A stretch of DNA of 64,000 nt, from contig NC_088313.1 in the NCBI RefSeq assembly GCF_910592395.1, positions 4,960,501-5,024,500 on the forward strand, read 5' to 3'. The stretch comes from Lineus longissimus (Eukaryota > Nemertea > Pilidiophora > Heteronemertea > Lineidae). The notes under the pieces are model-generated. The model did no database searches. It had not been told where the DNA came from and worked only from the letters and a program-made list of their open reading frames with translations. Made by a program: the position numbers and the translations under genes. Numbering within the stretch: position 1 is the stretch's first letter; the number at the start of each line of letters is the position of its first letter. Below, piece after piece: positions 47,501 to 59,091 of the stretch.

Positions 47501-49211
47501 GCAGAGGGGAAGCGATAGCGATCTTGAAAGCTGCTTTGCGTTTGGCTGACCTTTGATGCGTGTCGAGGTAACTGAATCCATCCCCAGAAAACCCCAATAA
47601 TTAGAAAAGAAAATGCATTATCTCAATTATTTTTCAGGTATTTGCGACTCACATACGGCGAGGTGTATGACGATATCATGACTAGCACGAAGACGTACCT
47701 TATCATTGGATTCTGCTGGTTTCAGGGATGTAAGTATGGCTATCACCACGAATTACATAGGAAAAAATTGAACTGACCGGGGTAGATCTACTAGAGAGGT
47801 TTTTCAACCCTCGAAAAGGACGAAGCACGACGTTTGTACTTACTTTAGAAAAAAAGAATATATACGACATCAAAATTACAAAAAATTAAGTTATTTGTTT
47901 GGGTGTTACAAGGGTATTTACACCACGTTGGCCAAAAAATGGAAATAATCTTGAAACAAATTTATTGAACGGTTATTTTGTTTGATTCCAGTTGCACTCG
48001 CAGGCCTCCAGTTCCTCTTCCTGCATTCCGACTTCTACATCCGGGGAATGTTCCAGTGTGACGTCATGCTCTTTAAGGAAAACATCTCACCCACACTGCT
48101 TAACGGATTCCTTTGCGTAACGATGATAGTATGTTCTGTTCCACTGCTAGTAAGCATAATGAAAGTGGGTCGTGGATCGGGAGATGGCACTTGGGACCAT
48201 GTCACCGATCTCCCGGATTCCTATCGTGGTAATATGGCGTCGGCGAACCAAATCAATGGGGCCAGAACTGTGGCATGTTGGAGCATTGCCGCCATGTTGG
48301 AGGCTGTGATCTTCCTTGTATTCCAGAAAATAGTTCATGAAATAAACAATGACATTAGCTTTCTGTTCACCATTCTGTTCAGCATTCACAGCATATGTAT
48401 CCCTGTCATATTTCTTGTCTGCAACTCTCGTAACCAGATGGTCAAATTCCGTAATATCTCGGTCTTCCCGTGCATTCCGAGAGATCCAGAAATGGGTGAT
48501 GTGGTCAATACACCCAGAGCACCAAGTATCATAAGCTTCGCACCGTTTCCGTTAACTCCAGCAATCACAATAGATCCTCCAACGCAGCAGGATAAGAAAA
48601 AACAAACCATCAAAAATGTATTTTTCTCGGCTGATTACGAATCTGTTAAAGGTCGCGTTGAGTTTAACAACCGTCAAAACTATTTACTGTCTTCGCAATC
48701 GATGCCCAAGCAGCAGCAGAAGCAGTGCCAGACCTCGGCTTTCGGGAGGGCTGATCTGTACGCCATTGATTCCTCCTGCAGGTTTGAGGCACCACCAACA
48801 CACCCTAACGGAGGGCATGCCGCGAAACAAGCCATACCTGTTCAACCCAAGGAATCAGCAACAAAATTCATACATGTCGGTTCAAGTCAAAATTCATACA
48901 GGTACCAACCAAGCACACCAAACGCGGTGCTGGATTTTAGAAATTGCATTGTGTACCTTATGGACAAAAATGGTGATATCAGGCGAGTTGTCCAACCAAA
49001 CACTCCACATAACCTACAGCAGGTTGACGATATACCAAATCCTTGTTTAGCAATTGGAGACGGCCAAACAACTTATGACACCCATATTGAGAGTTTGGAT
49101 TTAGATTTATCGCAGTCGTCTCTTGGGACAAGACGGTTGACCTCACCAACGGACAAAAAACTACTGCCAAAAAACGTCCATGGCATTGACAATATACATG
49201 TACATGTATAA
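38507..49211 (+). CDS. Orphan rhodopsin-like GPCR, copy 1
   Basis: Five coding exons: 38507-38542, 39066-39216, 47001-47187, 47638-47729 and 47992-49211. All introns are GT-AG and phases match (0, 1, 2, 1), giving 561 aa. The start ACCATGG is a strong Kozak context. The N terminus has NNT, NNS and NHT glycosylation sequons. Seven membrane segments lie near residues 29-50, 68-89, 102-123, 145-166, 191-213, 247-269 and 276-299. Class A marks: N44 (1.50), C100 paired with ECL2 C178, DRY at 124-126, W152 (4.50), P206 (5.50), CW at 251-252 and IPVIF (292-296) in place of NPxxY. The usual TM2 Asp is replaced (YLACLTLRIM) and the TM6 proline is missing. The cytoplasmic tail is about 260 aa. Ligand unknown. 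Intron 3 splits the DRY arginine codon. Intron 2 carries an antisense LINE. Other seven-helix classes are unlikely given DRY and the C100/C178 pair. Confidence 0.85.
38750..38977. repeat. CACTCTTAGAAAT-family MITE in GPCR1 intron 1
   Basis: Starts CACTCTTAGAAATAAAGG and ends TTATTTCTAAGAGTG, inverse ends. Also present in unit 2 at 54483-54715, so it was inserted before the duplication. Confidence 0.7.
39785..39863 (+). repeat. Short repeat with ACAACGCG core, GPCR1 intron 2
   Basis: Contains GACATTGGTCAGCTTCCAGA, CAACGCG and CGCTGGAAGTTCAGTATGA. Partner copy in unit 2 at 55523-55601. Confidence 0.65.
41366..44941 (-). pseudogene. LINE ORF2: 2A-like motif, AP endonuclease, reverse transcriptase, cysteine tail
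   Basis: One frame of 1191 codons is broken by a single in-frame TAA (42734-42736), leaving open stretches of 735 and 417 aa plus a 38-codon stretch between the stop and the next Met. Residues 81-104 are hydrophobic (YILYILLLASLAF). Residues 134-142 read GDVELNPGP, a 2A-like motif (44516-44542). The endonuclease follows: SETRL (E174), VGDFN (D281, N283), ISDHCPV (D344, H345). RT: GPDGIS near 583, NYRPISLL near 638, CDISKAFD (D708), then past the stop GVPQGSILGPL and FADD. A C-terminal CLMC..H..C motif comes near the end. The protein nicks target DNA and copies its RNA. The stop falls between RT motifs A and B, so this copy should not make full enzyme unless read through. Confidence 0.93.
45535..45855 (-). 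repeat. Four tandem 86-bp repeats in the LINE 5' region
   Basis: The unit contains GGTATGGCGTCACATTCATG, then ATTTAGCC, AAGGCCACAGATACAAGTG and TGCGATAATGAGAGATATTG. The CACAT anchor recurs at 45554, 45641, 45727 and 45813 (steps of 87, 86, 86 bp). It sits 0.6-0.9 kb upstream of the ORF2 start on the element's own strand, where some LINEs carry repeated promoter monomers. Confidence 0.8.
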
Positions 49212-52191
49212 GCGTAACCATCTATACTGATAACACTGTACATACTCCCAAAAGTGTGGTTCCAAGCTGGTCCTACGTCGGCCACATAATGCACCGACCG
49301 GGTATTTGAAATGGACTTGTCGAGGCCTTTGTCCAAGCAACTGCTCAGCTATGTGAGGTACACACACAATGACATATCTGACCCCTACAAAAATGCTTTG
49401 GGCGCCGTATCTATATTGTCGCGTTGCATCAGCGTGGTTTGACAGTCTTTATGCAAATTGCTAAATTTTGCAGTTTGTCAGTGATGTTTTGGCAGCATGT
49501 CAATTATGTAGCTGGGGGCTAAGGGGATTCTGAAAATGTCTTCAAATCAACTTTATATGTAACATAAACTTCACGGAAAACGCAATATATCTGAACTGTT
49601 ATGATGTTTGTTACGATAAATGTACATTATTAATTACGCCACCTTATTTCTGAGTAAAACACTTGGTAATCTATATCGTTTTTTCTTTTTTTGCCGCATT
49701 TTCGCGCGCACTTGGAAACCTTTTCCCATCAAAATGGTTGTACAGTGTAGATCCTATTAATATCAACTTCTAGACTTCATACGATATTAATATGAGCCAG
49801 GCTGTATCAGTCATTGTACGTACATGTACTATACATGTTCAGGTGGCAATGCTTTAGAGACAGTATCCATCTGCTTATACTTGCAGATCTGCTTTGAGGA
49901 ACACGATATACTACTGTCTATGACCTAATCAGCCATTCTCCTTTTATAAACTCCACTAACAGTTTATCTTGAATGGCCAAGCCTGAATCGTGGCACCAGT
50001 AATCTATTTGTATCTCGACCTGGCCAAAGTCGGGGAGCTTTGTCGAATGGCAATGTACTTGGTGTCCGTAAGATTGTGTGGAGTTGTGAAGCAGCAGGTC
50101 AGGCATGTACGTGAATGCTACCTGGATGCTGATGTCAAGTTGCACACCACATGTATTTTACTCCTTTGAGGACCTCCAATAATCAGCGCCACAAACGGAA
50201 GAAGTTCGATATTCGTATCTAGATACGCAAGCGTGTCAACGTCCTCAAAGGTGCTAGATAATGTTATCGTTGGTGATATTGAAGCATAAATACCGTTATG
50301 TTACAATAATGAAATGTACATGTATTGCTTTTAATGAAGTGTAATTTGAAAATATCTGAGTCTCTTAGTTGGAACTACTGTATAATCATGTGAAGGCCTA
50401 CATACATGGCGTGTTCTCTTCTTAGAAAAATATTATTCACGGACGAGGTTTTACAGTGAGAAAAATCTCACATAAGTAAAACTTCATTCGTAGGCGAGAT
50501 CCAGGGGCGAAACTAGCTTTTTGGTCTTCGTGTGGGGGGAGGGGGCAAAAGGACACTTCTTCGGGAAGGGCCCAACGACGGAACAATTCGGGGGGGGGGG
50601 GGGGGCGCGAACATTTCTAAAGTGAAAATAGCGCATTATAAATGTAACTTTAGTTATTCCACAAAGTACTCTTTTTGAAAATGATTTTCTCGCCTACACT
50701 CGAGTTTTGAAATAAAAAAGAATCCCCTTCCCCGCCGAGAAATCGAGAACACGCACGCGGCTTCTGATTGGGCATCCTTGAATACCATCGGTTATTGGCA
50801 CCGAGTGATGCACGGAAGTTCCGAATGCTGACTGGCGGGCCGGGCTGAAACATCAGCGGCGAGACATGTGCGGTCAGCCGCACGATGCCGACCACATTGG
50901 GGCTCGATGCTGTAGACCTTTCCAACGGGTGGAAGTCAGATCCTCTCCGGGGTTGCTGTCCTGAGGTACCCCAGGAGGCAACGGTAAAAAATGAAGCGAA
51001 TAAAAAACTTGCGTAAGAAATTGCACACTGAATTAAGGACTTCTTGTCAGGTGACAGGTTTTGACCAATTAAAACCCCCGTGAGCAGGGCGGTACTGCCG
51101 TCAGTGCCGAACAATTGTCGTTGAACGGGACGGGCCAGGCCGATCAACAGTCGGCGCGTCATCTTTCGGACACATTCGTCAACTCGTTTCCCCAAACGAA
51201 ATTGGTGGGACTGAGACTGATTGAAAAGGTTGATGTTGATCACTGTCATGTTTTACTGTTGGTTACACGAATATAATTCAGTAAGCGAGACTGAAAAAAA
51301 AGAATTTGAATTTCTGATAGGAGATTAAGATGTTTCAGGTCAGTAACCTAAGCAATGTAGCCTCAGGATCAAATTCACCCGTCACGACCGAATATTAAGG
51401 TTGGATCACAGGTCAAAGATGGTCCAAACCCTTAGTGAAAATGTATATATATACGCCAGCATAATAGGCCTAATACGTATGAACTGACTGTAAACTAATA
51501 CTGATACCATTAACTCAACTATCACGATAAAAAATTTGTCAATTTTTTCAGTCGTCATTTGTCGTCATTGTCATGTGCTGCCACCTAAGCTAAGAAATGG
51601 GTACTAGACTTTGAATAAAATCAAAAAATTCGCGCCCGTTTTTACGACGGGGGACGATTTACAGCGGCTAGAACCCCTGATTGTCTCCACTGAATGTCAA
51701 TGACATTTACAAAAACTTGTAAAACTTTATCCAGCCAAAATATGACATTTTGCCGGGATAGAAAATTTCAAAATGTTCTAAAACTAATATTCCAACTTTA
51801 AGAATCAACAAATTTTAGGAATATTAATGCCTTTGAAGAACAATTTTGATTGCACTATTTGCACTGTTGCGCAAGGCTGTATGATTCGCGGCAGGCGCCA
51901 AGAGTGAAGCGGATAAAATGGAATTACACGTTCACTATTATGGCTGATTCCGGCTATTTCCGACTCACATTTTAGAATAACCGGTCTTACCAATTCAAAC
52001 GAACCAATCAGCACGTAGCCTTGATGGGTGGCGTCTCCCATGAAGTAATCATTAGTGCAGAGGAGACATAATCCAACACCTAAAGGATCTTTATATCCAG
52101 GACAACCTAACGATACAGCAAAGGCGATTTTGCGGGATGGCAACAATGTGATTGTGCGGCATATACTAGGCTCAATGTGAGCAAAATAACA
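49212..52191. other. 3' flank of GPCR gene 1
   Basis: Conserved in order with 59092-61850 of unit 2, apart from indels. No further coding frame is convincing: the 199-codon minus frame 50650-51249 is interrupted in unit 2. Probably contains the long 3'UTR and intergenic DNA. A G-homopolymer lies near 50590. Confidence 0.5.
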
Positions 52192-52414
52192 TTAAAGGGG
52201 GACTACAGGCAGGAGCAGAGGGGCTAATTTTGCCATCTTCAGGTGACTAATATACACAGTAAGGGCCCTGGGTCATATCAGATACAGCACTAAATATATT
52301 CCTCGTACAAGCGTGAATCATTTCGACCTTTTAGTGAGACAAGAGAGACCCCTATTGGTGCCTTTTTGTAACTTTATCTTGCCTGCCTAGCTGCTGTCTA
52401 TATTGTCCCTTTAA
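52192..52414. repeat. TTAA-flanked MITE, AGGGGGAC...TTGTCCCT
   Basis: Element 52196-52410 is bounded by TTAA (52192-52195 and 52411-52414) and has short inverse ends (AGGGGGAC versus GTCCCT), with further weak matches inward (AGGCAGGAGCAG versus CTGCCTAGCTGCTG). In unit 2 a deletion removes most of it, leaving TCCCTTTAA. Confidence 0.55.
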
Positions 52415-52987
52415 AGCTATAAACTCACTACTGTCCGAGACTATGGGCGGTTATTACCTCAAAAAACGTGGTCTTTGACCTGCCTGGGCGCCGCTTGCCA
52501 TTCGGGTTCCACCTGAGTGCGCATGCCTGGGGATGTTGTTCCTAAGCTGTCTTAGGGTTTGGCCGAGCTAGTTCCACTTCTTCCGCAGCATGCGCACAGT
52601 TCTATCTGCTCCTCGTTTCCTTGCACCCCAGGGCGGCACGGGGACCCCGCAACGTATCACGTATCCGCGACCGGATCCTTACTTACAAAATGGGGCTACA
52701 ATCTAGAGGGTTGCTCGTTTACAATACATCGCTCTCCGTGCTATCAGGAGTCCAAGCAAAACACGCTTCAATTGTAGACGGCGTCAATTCTATGTCGATC
52801 TGTCGTCGATCCCTCAACGGGGTGATACCGGGTTTGCCCGCTGCATAAGTCGAGCCGAGATATACCACGACCAGATTACATCAGTCATGGGTGGGTGTTG
52901 AGCTATCGAACATATTTCCTCCAAGACAATTCAAGTTATACCGTCAGGCTACCGATCACCTAGTAATCCAACCCACAAAATTGATAA

Positions 52988-53951
52988 TATGTAAAGAGCA
53001 AGCTCTAGTGAACTCACACAACTGTTTGACATGGGGGAGGGGAGCCCCCCAAACCCCCGTCCTTCTGACATATTTAGCCAGTACATTGAGGGATGAGTCC
53101 CCCAAACCCCCTCCCCTGTTCTCTAAAAGTGACAGGTTTTATAGTAAGTACATTGGGGGAAGGCCCCCCAAACCCCCCCCCCCATTGGACTCTAAAGATA
53201 GAATTCCTTGGAGACGCTGAACAATAAGGCCCCATAAAAATAGTCCCCGCCCCGGTAGCTGTCTCATATCTGCTGACAGAAGCAGCTCTTTGTTATTCAG
53301 AACGAAATGTATAATATTTGGGGTTTTTCGTGATTGTCCGGCCCAATTGGCAATATTGCCATTTGGGATGGTGAACAGAGCTAGGAGCAAATGCGACGCT
53401 TATGATTTATTTAAAGAAATAAAATGCCCGATTTAACATCCTGCAGAATCAGGGGAATCGGGCGTTTCCAGTGATATACGACACAAATGGATTGTCCTCA
53501 TGCATTCATTTTGGAAACGCATTTTAAAATAGATGTTACGTCCTGTTAATGGGACACGTCATCATCGCGTACATTTGGGAAAAACTCCCTAACGATACCC
53601 TAGCAGACGATTTTTAAATACATGATGTCCCACACCCGCACTTCAGTGGCGCCGGTGTGAATAAATCTACTTGCGTGAATGGTCAATGGCTCATGACGTC
53701 ATGAAATAATTGCGTCACGAGGAAGGAAACAATGGGAATCACGTCCGACGTGGTAACTGTGGGTGCAGGGCGTCGTGAATGCAGGATCGGCCAACGCGCG
53801 GCCCGTATGGAATGCGACAGACTGTACCGGAACCAGAATTGTCATGGGTCTGCACAATTTTTTTTCAGATTCGATGGACATGATGGATATATGAATTTTG
53901 TTTACACTTTATACATACGTAACCATTACACTCACTACGTTGTGTGAGTGA
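52988..53951. repeat. About 0.96-kb insertion specific to unit 2
   Basis: Unit 1 reads ATTGATACAAGTGGCC (from 38210). Unit 2 breaks after ATTGATA (52987) and resumes at CAAGTGGCC (53952). The insert opens with about three decayed repeats of 65 bp carrying CCCCCCAAACCCCC words (53030-53190), and its right end holds a small CACTCA...TGAGTG inverted repeat. No coding motif. It may be an insertion in unit 2 or a deletion from unit 1; no target duplication is evident. Confidence 0.7.
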
Positions 53952-54178
53952 CAAGTGGCCCAGATTAAATGCTCACTAACAAGTGAAGCAAAAAGGTCGT
54001 TTCATACGCATTGTTTGTGGTTAAAAATCGCCACTTTCTGGAGAGTAAAAAGGTCATGGGAGGTGTCCCACCCGCCGACAACCATTCCACTTACACAGCC
54101 GCGTCTTCAGCTGCTCAGAGTTCCACAATCTGGGATGTTTCACCTGCAGCAGACGTTTTATAACCAACGAAGGATACA

Positions 54179-54185
54179 TATAAAA
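54179..54185 (+). promoter_or_regulatory. TATA box of GPCR gene 2
   Basis: TATAAAA, 61 bp before the start codon. Same context as the gene 1 promoter but one TA shorter (CATATAAAA versus CATATATAAAA). Confidence 0.6.
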
Positions 54186-54239
54186 TACCATGTCGTCGAT
54201 TACATCGTTCAGTTGCTTCATATCTTTAGACTAGCTACC

Positions 54240-57200
54240 ATGGGAGTGAATAATACCACCAGCCTTTCCCTAGGGGTAAGTTGAAACTGAGTTCACTTCG
54301 TAGTCGGTAACCCGTGATACGGATAGATTTGGTCGCCCTTTTACTTTATCCCTATTGAAGACACTAACGACCCAATGCCACTGACGCCTTATTCGCTCAC
54401 TTCCGTAATTCAGCATCAGTTGTGCGGATGCCCTTTCCTAGTAGTGGAGATCAGAGTACCCAGTTTTCCTTAAACTAGCTCACACTCTTAGAAATAAAGG
54501 TTCCTGGGCTTCTAAAAAACCTTTCATGATTTTTTCGGCCAACACAATTATGCATACAGTAGCGGTTTTTCAGCGAAGTGAAAATAGAGGTTAGAGGTTT
54601 TTCACTATCCCAAAACCATTTCGTTGGGTTCTCATTTTACCAAAACCCTCTACGGGTACAAAATGGTGTTTATTGGTTTTTCCGAAACTTAAAAACCTTT
54701 TTATTTCTAAGAGTGCTATAGCTGAAATTGGGCCTAGTCTTATTTATCGATGACACAGCTTTATCTGTAACATATCATACAGCATAATGCACTTCTTTTG
54801 CAGCAGAACAATTCCGCATCGGAGAGAATGGCACCACAAGTGGATCACATGATCAGCAATGTTGCAATCGGTCTAGGTTCCATTGTTTGTGTTGTAAATG
54901 GTTCCATAATTTACCAGCTGAGGAAGAAGAATGGACTGATCGGAAGCGGCCTAGGTATGTATGTAATAATAAAAGTCCAATTTTAGCTCACATCAGCCAC
55001 CTATCATCTCATCCCAATAAGTCAAATCCCCACCTTTATATACAGCAGGCAGCTCGTTACAGGGGCTGCGCGATCTCTTAGCCGTGTGTGTCAAGATGTC
55101 ACCGGATCGGCGCTATAAAGTCTGTTAAAGTCCTCAATGAGATTCTTCCCTTTGGCAGTGACTCCTTGTACAATGTGGTGTTTCTGTTACTGTCATCATC
55201 CAATAACCGCGGCATGGCTGCGGCCAATTTTGGCATATCGTCAAAAGATGGCGCAGCTAACGGCCAGTTTCCTCCGATTGACTAATCAAAAACCTCAGTA
55301 CATGGGTATCAGCCGTCGCTGCCGTAAGCCATTTTTTAATTGGCTATAGCATGTAAAGAACATGTACACTGTACATTTGGGTACACACTTGATACGGTAT
55401 CTTCATTTTAGATGATCGAACTCGGCTAATTTTATCAGATTCCGTAATGAATTGTTTGTTGGTTTGAGCGGGTCTCACGGCGAATTCCTTGGCGGCGAGT
55501 CCCAGAATCAGTCATCTAGACACCCAATGTTGACATTGGTCAGCTTCCAGACAACGCGTGGCGCAGGCTACGGCGGATATATCGCTGGAAGTTCAGTATG
55601 AGAATCAGTCTGTTCACCGCCATCTGGTCGCGATGATATAGTTTCTGACCCATTTGGAGCAGTTTCCATGCGTGGGGAAATTCGGCGGAATAAGCGAGGA
55701 GAAACCGCAGGTGAGTTGAATGCTCGGAAGTCCGGGCCACTCTGGGAGTTAGTGCGAGGCCATGTGTGGGGTGTGATGAGTACCGGTATTCTAGAACCGC
55801 GATAAGGCGGTTAAGGGGTCGTCTTGGCTAAGCCCAGTCACCACCAGGGGCCAGGGGAGGGGGTCTATACCCACGCATTAGGACGTTTCGAGAGGCAATG
55901 TCAATCTTGACACTAGATTCGTTTCCTGTAATTTCGTTCCCTACAACGCAATTTCGGCACGGGGGCGATTCGAGGCAATGTGTGAGATGTGTGAGGTGTG
56001 ATGTAGCGTATATTCTAGAACGTCGCCAGGCGATGCAGTTACGTATCAAAATGAAATTCCTGGTTTACATGTAGCTAAGGGCTCGTTTTGGCCAAGCCCA
56101 TCAAGGCGTCAGCAGAGGATCTGCCCATGGATGGGAACCGAATAGGGTTTTTTAATAACGATGGTTCGAATCGGCGACTGGAAGTATCGTGACTAATGTA
56201 TGTGTTAGGTGAATAGTATTCAAGAACGTCGACAGTAAGGGCTGGCGCCACGGCCACCTGGGGATCTGTCCATGTTGTGAGGCCTGATGAGTATTCTATG
56301 AAAGGCAGCTGCGTTGACGTATACATGTATTAGAATTCCATAAAATTTGATTAAATTAGATAAAATCAAAATAGAATTCGGCGGCCGCTGGAATGAGCCC
56401 GTGTGTAGAAGCGTTCTGGGGGTCTGACCATGGCCGCACCGGATTAGACGGCTGATGATTGAACACCAGCATATACCGGTAACTGCAGAACTTGACGAGA
56501 AGAAACAAAGAGTTTTGATGTATTCGGGTACTGAGATGGACCATTTCTCGAACGGGAGTCTTGGGGCCCTCTTCAAAAAAGATTTGAAAATGTCAAATTT
56601 TAATTCTCGGAGATCTGTTTCACGATACAATCATTGATGATAGTCCTCTTACTAAAAATCACAAAGTCATTCTCTGTTGGTTATATCGATTTTCGTACCA
56701 TTTCTATCCGCAAAGGGCTAACCCGCAATGTCGATGGTTACTGGCATTCACAACACGCATTGGTCAATAAGCTTTAAAATGTCAGTTTCATCTTCTTCTC
56801 TTTTTAGGGATGCAATTCACGCACTACCTGGCTTGTTTGACGCTACGAATCATGTTTTCGATCTCGACCATGGTCCCCTCAATCGTTACTGACGGTTCGG
56901 TTGGAGGTGATGCCTGGTGCCAGGTAGCAGCGCTGCTTACCAGCGGCTTCCGGCACACGATGGCTGTGTTCACAATTGCCTTGCTCGTCGATCGGTAGGT
57001 TACATATTTAAAAGGACACATCGAATTTTTAACTTCCACCAGTGAGAGTTTCTGGTTTAACTCGGTATGAAGAATCTGCTGCTGATCGGCCAGAGCGCCA
57101 AAAACAAATCCAAAACGGCCGCTTTGGAAGCCATGGCAAAAATAGATTCCGGGGGCAGTTCATTGCGCCATCCTAATTGGATCTTCGGGCGAGGGACGAG

Positions 57201-59091
57201 GCTGGTCCACTGCATCCGGGCAAAAACGGCTGGTTTTTCTTCTTATCTCACTGTTTACTAATAGCAAAGTCCAAAATGGCTGCTCCGGGCAGGATGAAAC
57301 ATGTTGGAGCAGAGGGGAAGCGATAGCGATCTTGAAAGCTGCTTTGCGTTTGGCTGACCTTTGATGCGTGTCGAGGTAACTGAATCCATCCCCAGAAAAC
57401 CCCAATAATTAGAAAAGAAAATGCATTATCTCAATTATTTTTCAGGTATTTGCGACTCACATACGGCGAGGTGTATGACGATATCATGACTAGCACGAAG
57501 ACGTACCTTATCCTTGGATTCTGCTGGTTTCAGGGATGTAAGTATGGCTATCACCACGAATTACATAGGAAAAAATTGAAAATAATAATTCTTGCTGTCA
57601 CAAATTACCGACACTTTTTCTATGAGGGCCTCAATTGATAATAGTCTTAAACTGACCGGGGTAGATCTACTAGAGAGGTTTTTCAACCCTCAAAAAGGAC
57701 GAAGCACGACGTTTGTACTTACTTTAGAAAAAAAGAATATATACGACATCAAAATTACAAAAAAATTAAGTTATTTGTTTGGGTGTTACAAGGGTATTTA
57801 CACCACGTTGGCCAAAAAATGGAAATAATCTTGAAACCAATTTATTAAACGGTTATTTTGTTTGATTCCAGTTGTACTCGCAGACCTCCAGTTCCCCTTC
57901 CTGCATTCCGACTTCTACATCCGGGGAATGTTCCAGTGTGACGTCATGCTCTTTAAGGAAAACATCTCACCATCACTGCTTAACGGATTCCTTTGCGTAA
58001 CGATGATAGTATGTTCTGTTGCACTGCTAGTAAGCATAATGAAAGTGGGTCGTGGATCGGGAGATGGCACTTTGGACCTAGTCACCGCTCTCCCGGATTC
58101 CTATCGTGGTAATATGGGGTCGGCGAACCAAATCAATGGGGCCAGAACTGTGACATGTTGGAGCATTGCCGCCATGTTGGAGGCTGTAATCTTCCTTGTA
58201 TTCCAGAAAATAGTTCATGAAATAAACAATGACATTAGCTTTCTGTTCACCATTCTGTTCAGCATTCACAGCATATGTATCCCTGTCATATTTCTTGTCT
58301 GCAACTCTCGTAACCAGATGGTGAAATTCCGTAATATCTCGGTCTTCCCGTGCATTCCGAGAGATCCTGAAATGGGTGATGTGGTCAATACACCCAGAGC
58401 ACCAAGTATCATAAGCTTCGCACCGTTTCCGTTAACTCCAGCAATCACAATAGATCCTCCAACGCAGCAGGATAAGAAAAAACAAACCATCAAAAATGTA
58501 TTTTTCTCGGCTGATGACGAATCTGTAAAAGGTCGCGTTGAGTTTAACAACCGTCAAAACTATTTACTGTCTTCGCAATCGATGCCCAAGCAGCAGCAGA
58601 AGCAGTGCCAGACCTCGGCTTTCGGGAGGGCTGATCTGTACGCCATTGATTCCTCCTGCAGGTTTGAGGCACCACCAACACACCCTAACGGAGGGCATGC
58701 CGCGAAACAAGCCATACCTGTTCAACCCAAAGGATCAGCAACAAAATTCATACATGTCGGTTCAAGACAAAATTCATACACGTACCAACCAAGCACACCA
58801 AACGCGGTGCTGGATTTTAAAAATTGCATTGTGTACCTTATGGACAAAAATGGTGATATCAGGCAAGTTGTCCAACCAAACACTCCACATAACCTACAGC
58901 AGGTTGACGATATACCAAATCCTTGTTTAGCAATTGGAGACGGCCAAACAACTTATGACACCCATATTGAGAGTTTGGATTTAGATTTATCGCAGTCGTC
59001 TCTTGGGACAAGACGGTTGACCTCACCAACGGACAAAAAACTACTGTCAAAAAACGTCGATGGCATTGACAATATACATGTACATGTATAA
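54240..59091 (+). CDS. Orphan rhodopsin-like GPCR, copy 2
   Basis: Five exons: 54240-54275, 54804-54954, 56808-56994, 57446-57537 and 57872-59091. Splice sites, phases and length (561 aa) are the same as copy 1. About 25 residues differ. The NHT glycosylation sequon is lost (now DHM). P206 of TM5, the 5.50 position conserved in class A receptors, is Ala. ECL2/TM4 has V, D and P substitutions (VLADLQFPF), ICL3 has L, L, A and G changes, and TM6 has A to T. DRY, C100/C178 and the IPVIF motif are kept. About 9 synonymous changes accompany the 25 amino-acid changes, so constraint appears weak or selection diversifying. Intron 2 is 1.85 kb and lacks the LINE. Apparently intact, but function may differ from copy 1. 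Ligand unknown. Confidence 0.85.
54483..54715. repeat. CACTCTTAGAAAT-family MITE in GPCR2 intron 1
   Basis: Duplicate of the element at 38750-38977, with a small insertion (AAAATAGAGGTT). Confidence 0.7.
55523..55601 (+). repeat. Short repeat with ACAACGCG core, GPCR2 intron 2
   Basis: Essentially identical to 39785-39863, duplicated with the unit. Confidence 0.65.

Larger units (their letters stand above)
37696..52465 (+). repeat. Tandem duplication unit 1 (14.8 kb with LINE insertion)
   Basis: Homology to unit 2 starts at ACGTGGTCTTTG (37696, matching 52466) and ends at TTATTACC..AAAAA (about 52465, matching 61906). The units are head-to-tail with at most 1 bp of shared sequence at the join. 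Differences between units: the 5.9-kb LINE (unit 1 only), about 0.96 kb at 52988-53951 (unit 2 only), about 73 bp in intron 4 (unit 2 only), about 215 bp near 50260-50474 (unit 1 only), about 75 bp near 61012-61085 (unit 2 only) and about 435 bp at 51971-52405 (unit 1 only). Each unit carries one GPCR gene. Confidence 0.9.

Noticed and set aside
48616-49050. 144-codon plus frame overlapping GPCR exon 5 (and its match at 58538-58930)
   Set aside because: Shadow frame of the receptor C-terminal tail; conserved only because the two units are young duplicates.
50650-51249. 199-codon minus frame downstream of GPCR gene 1
   Set aside because: The matching stretch in unit 2 is broken by small indels and yields only short frames, so it is not conserved as coding.
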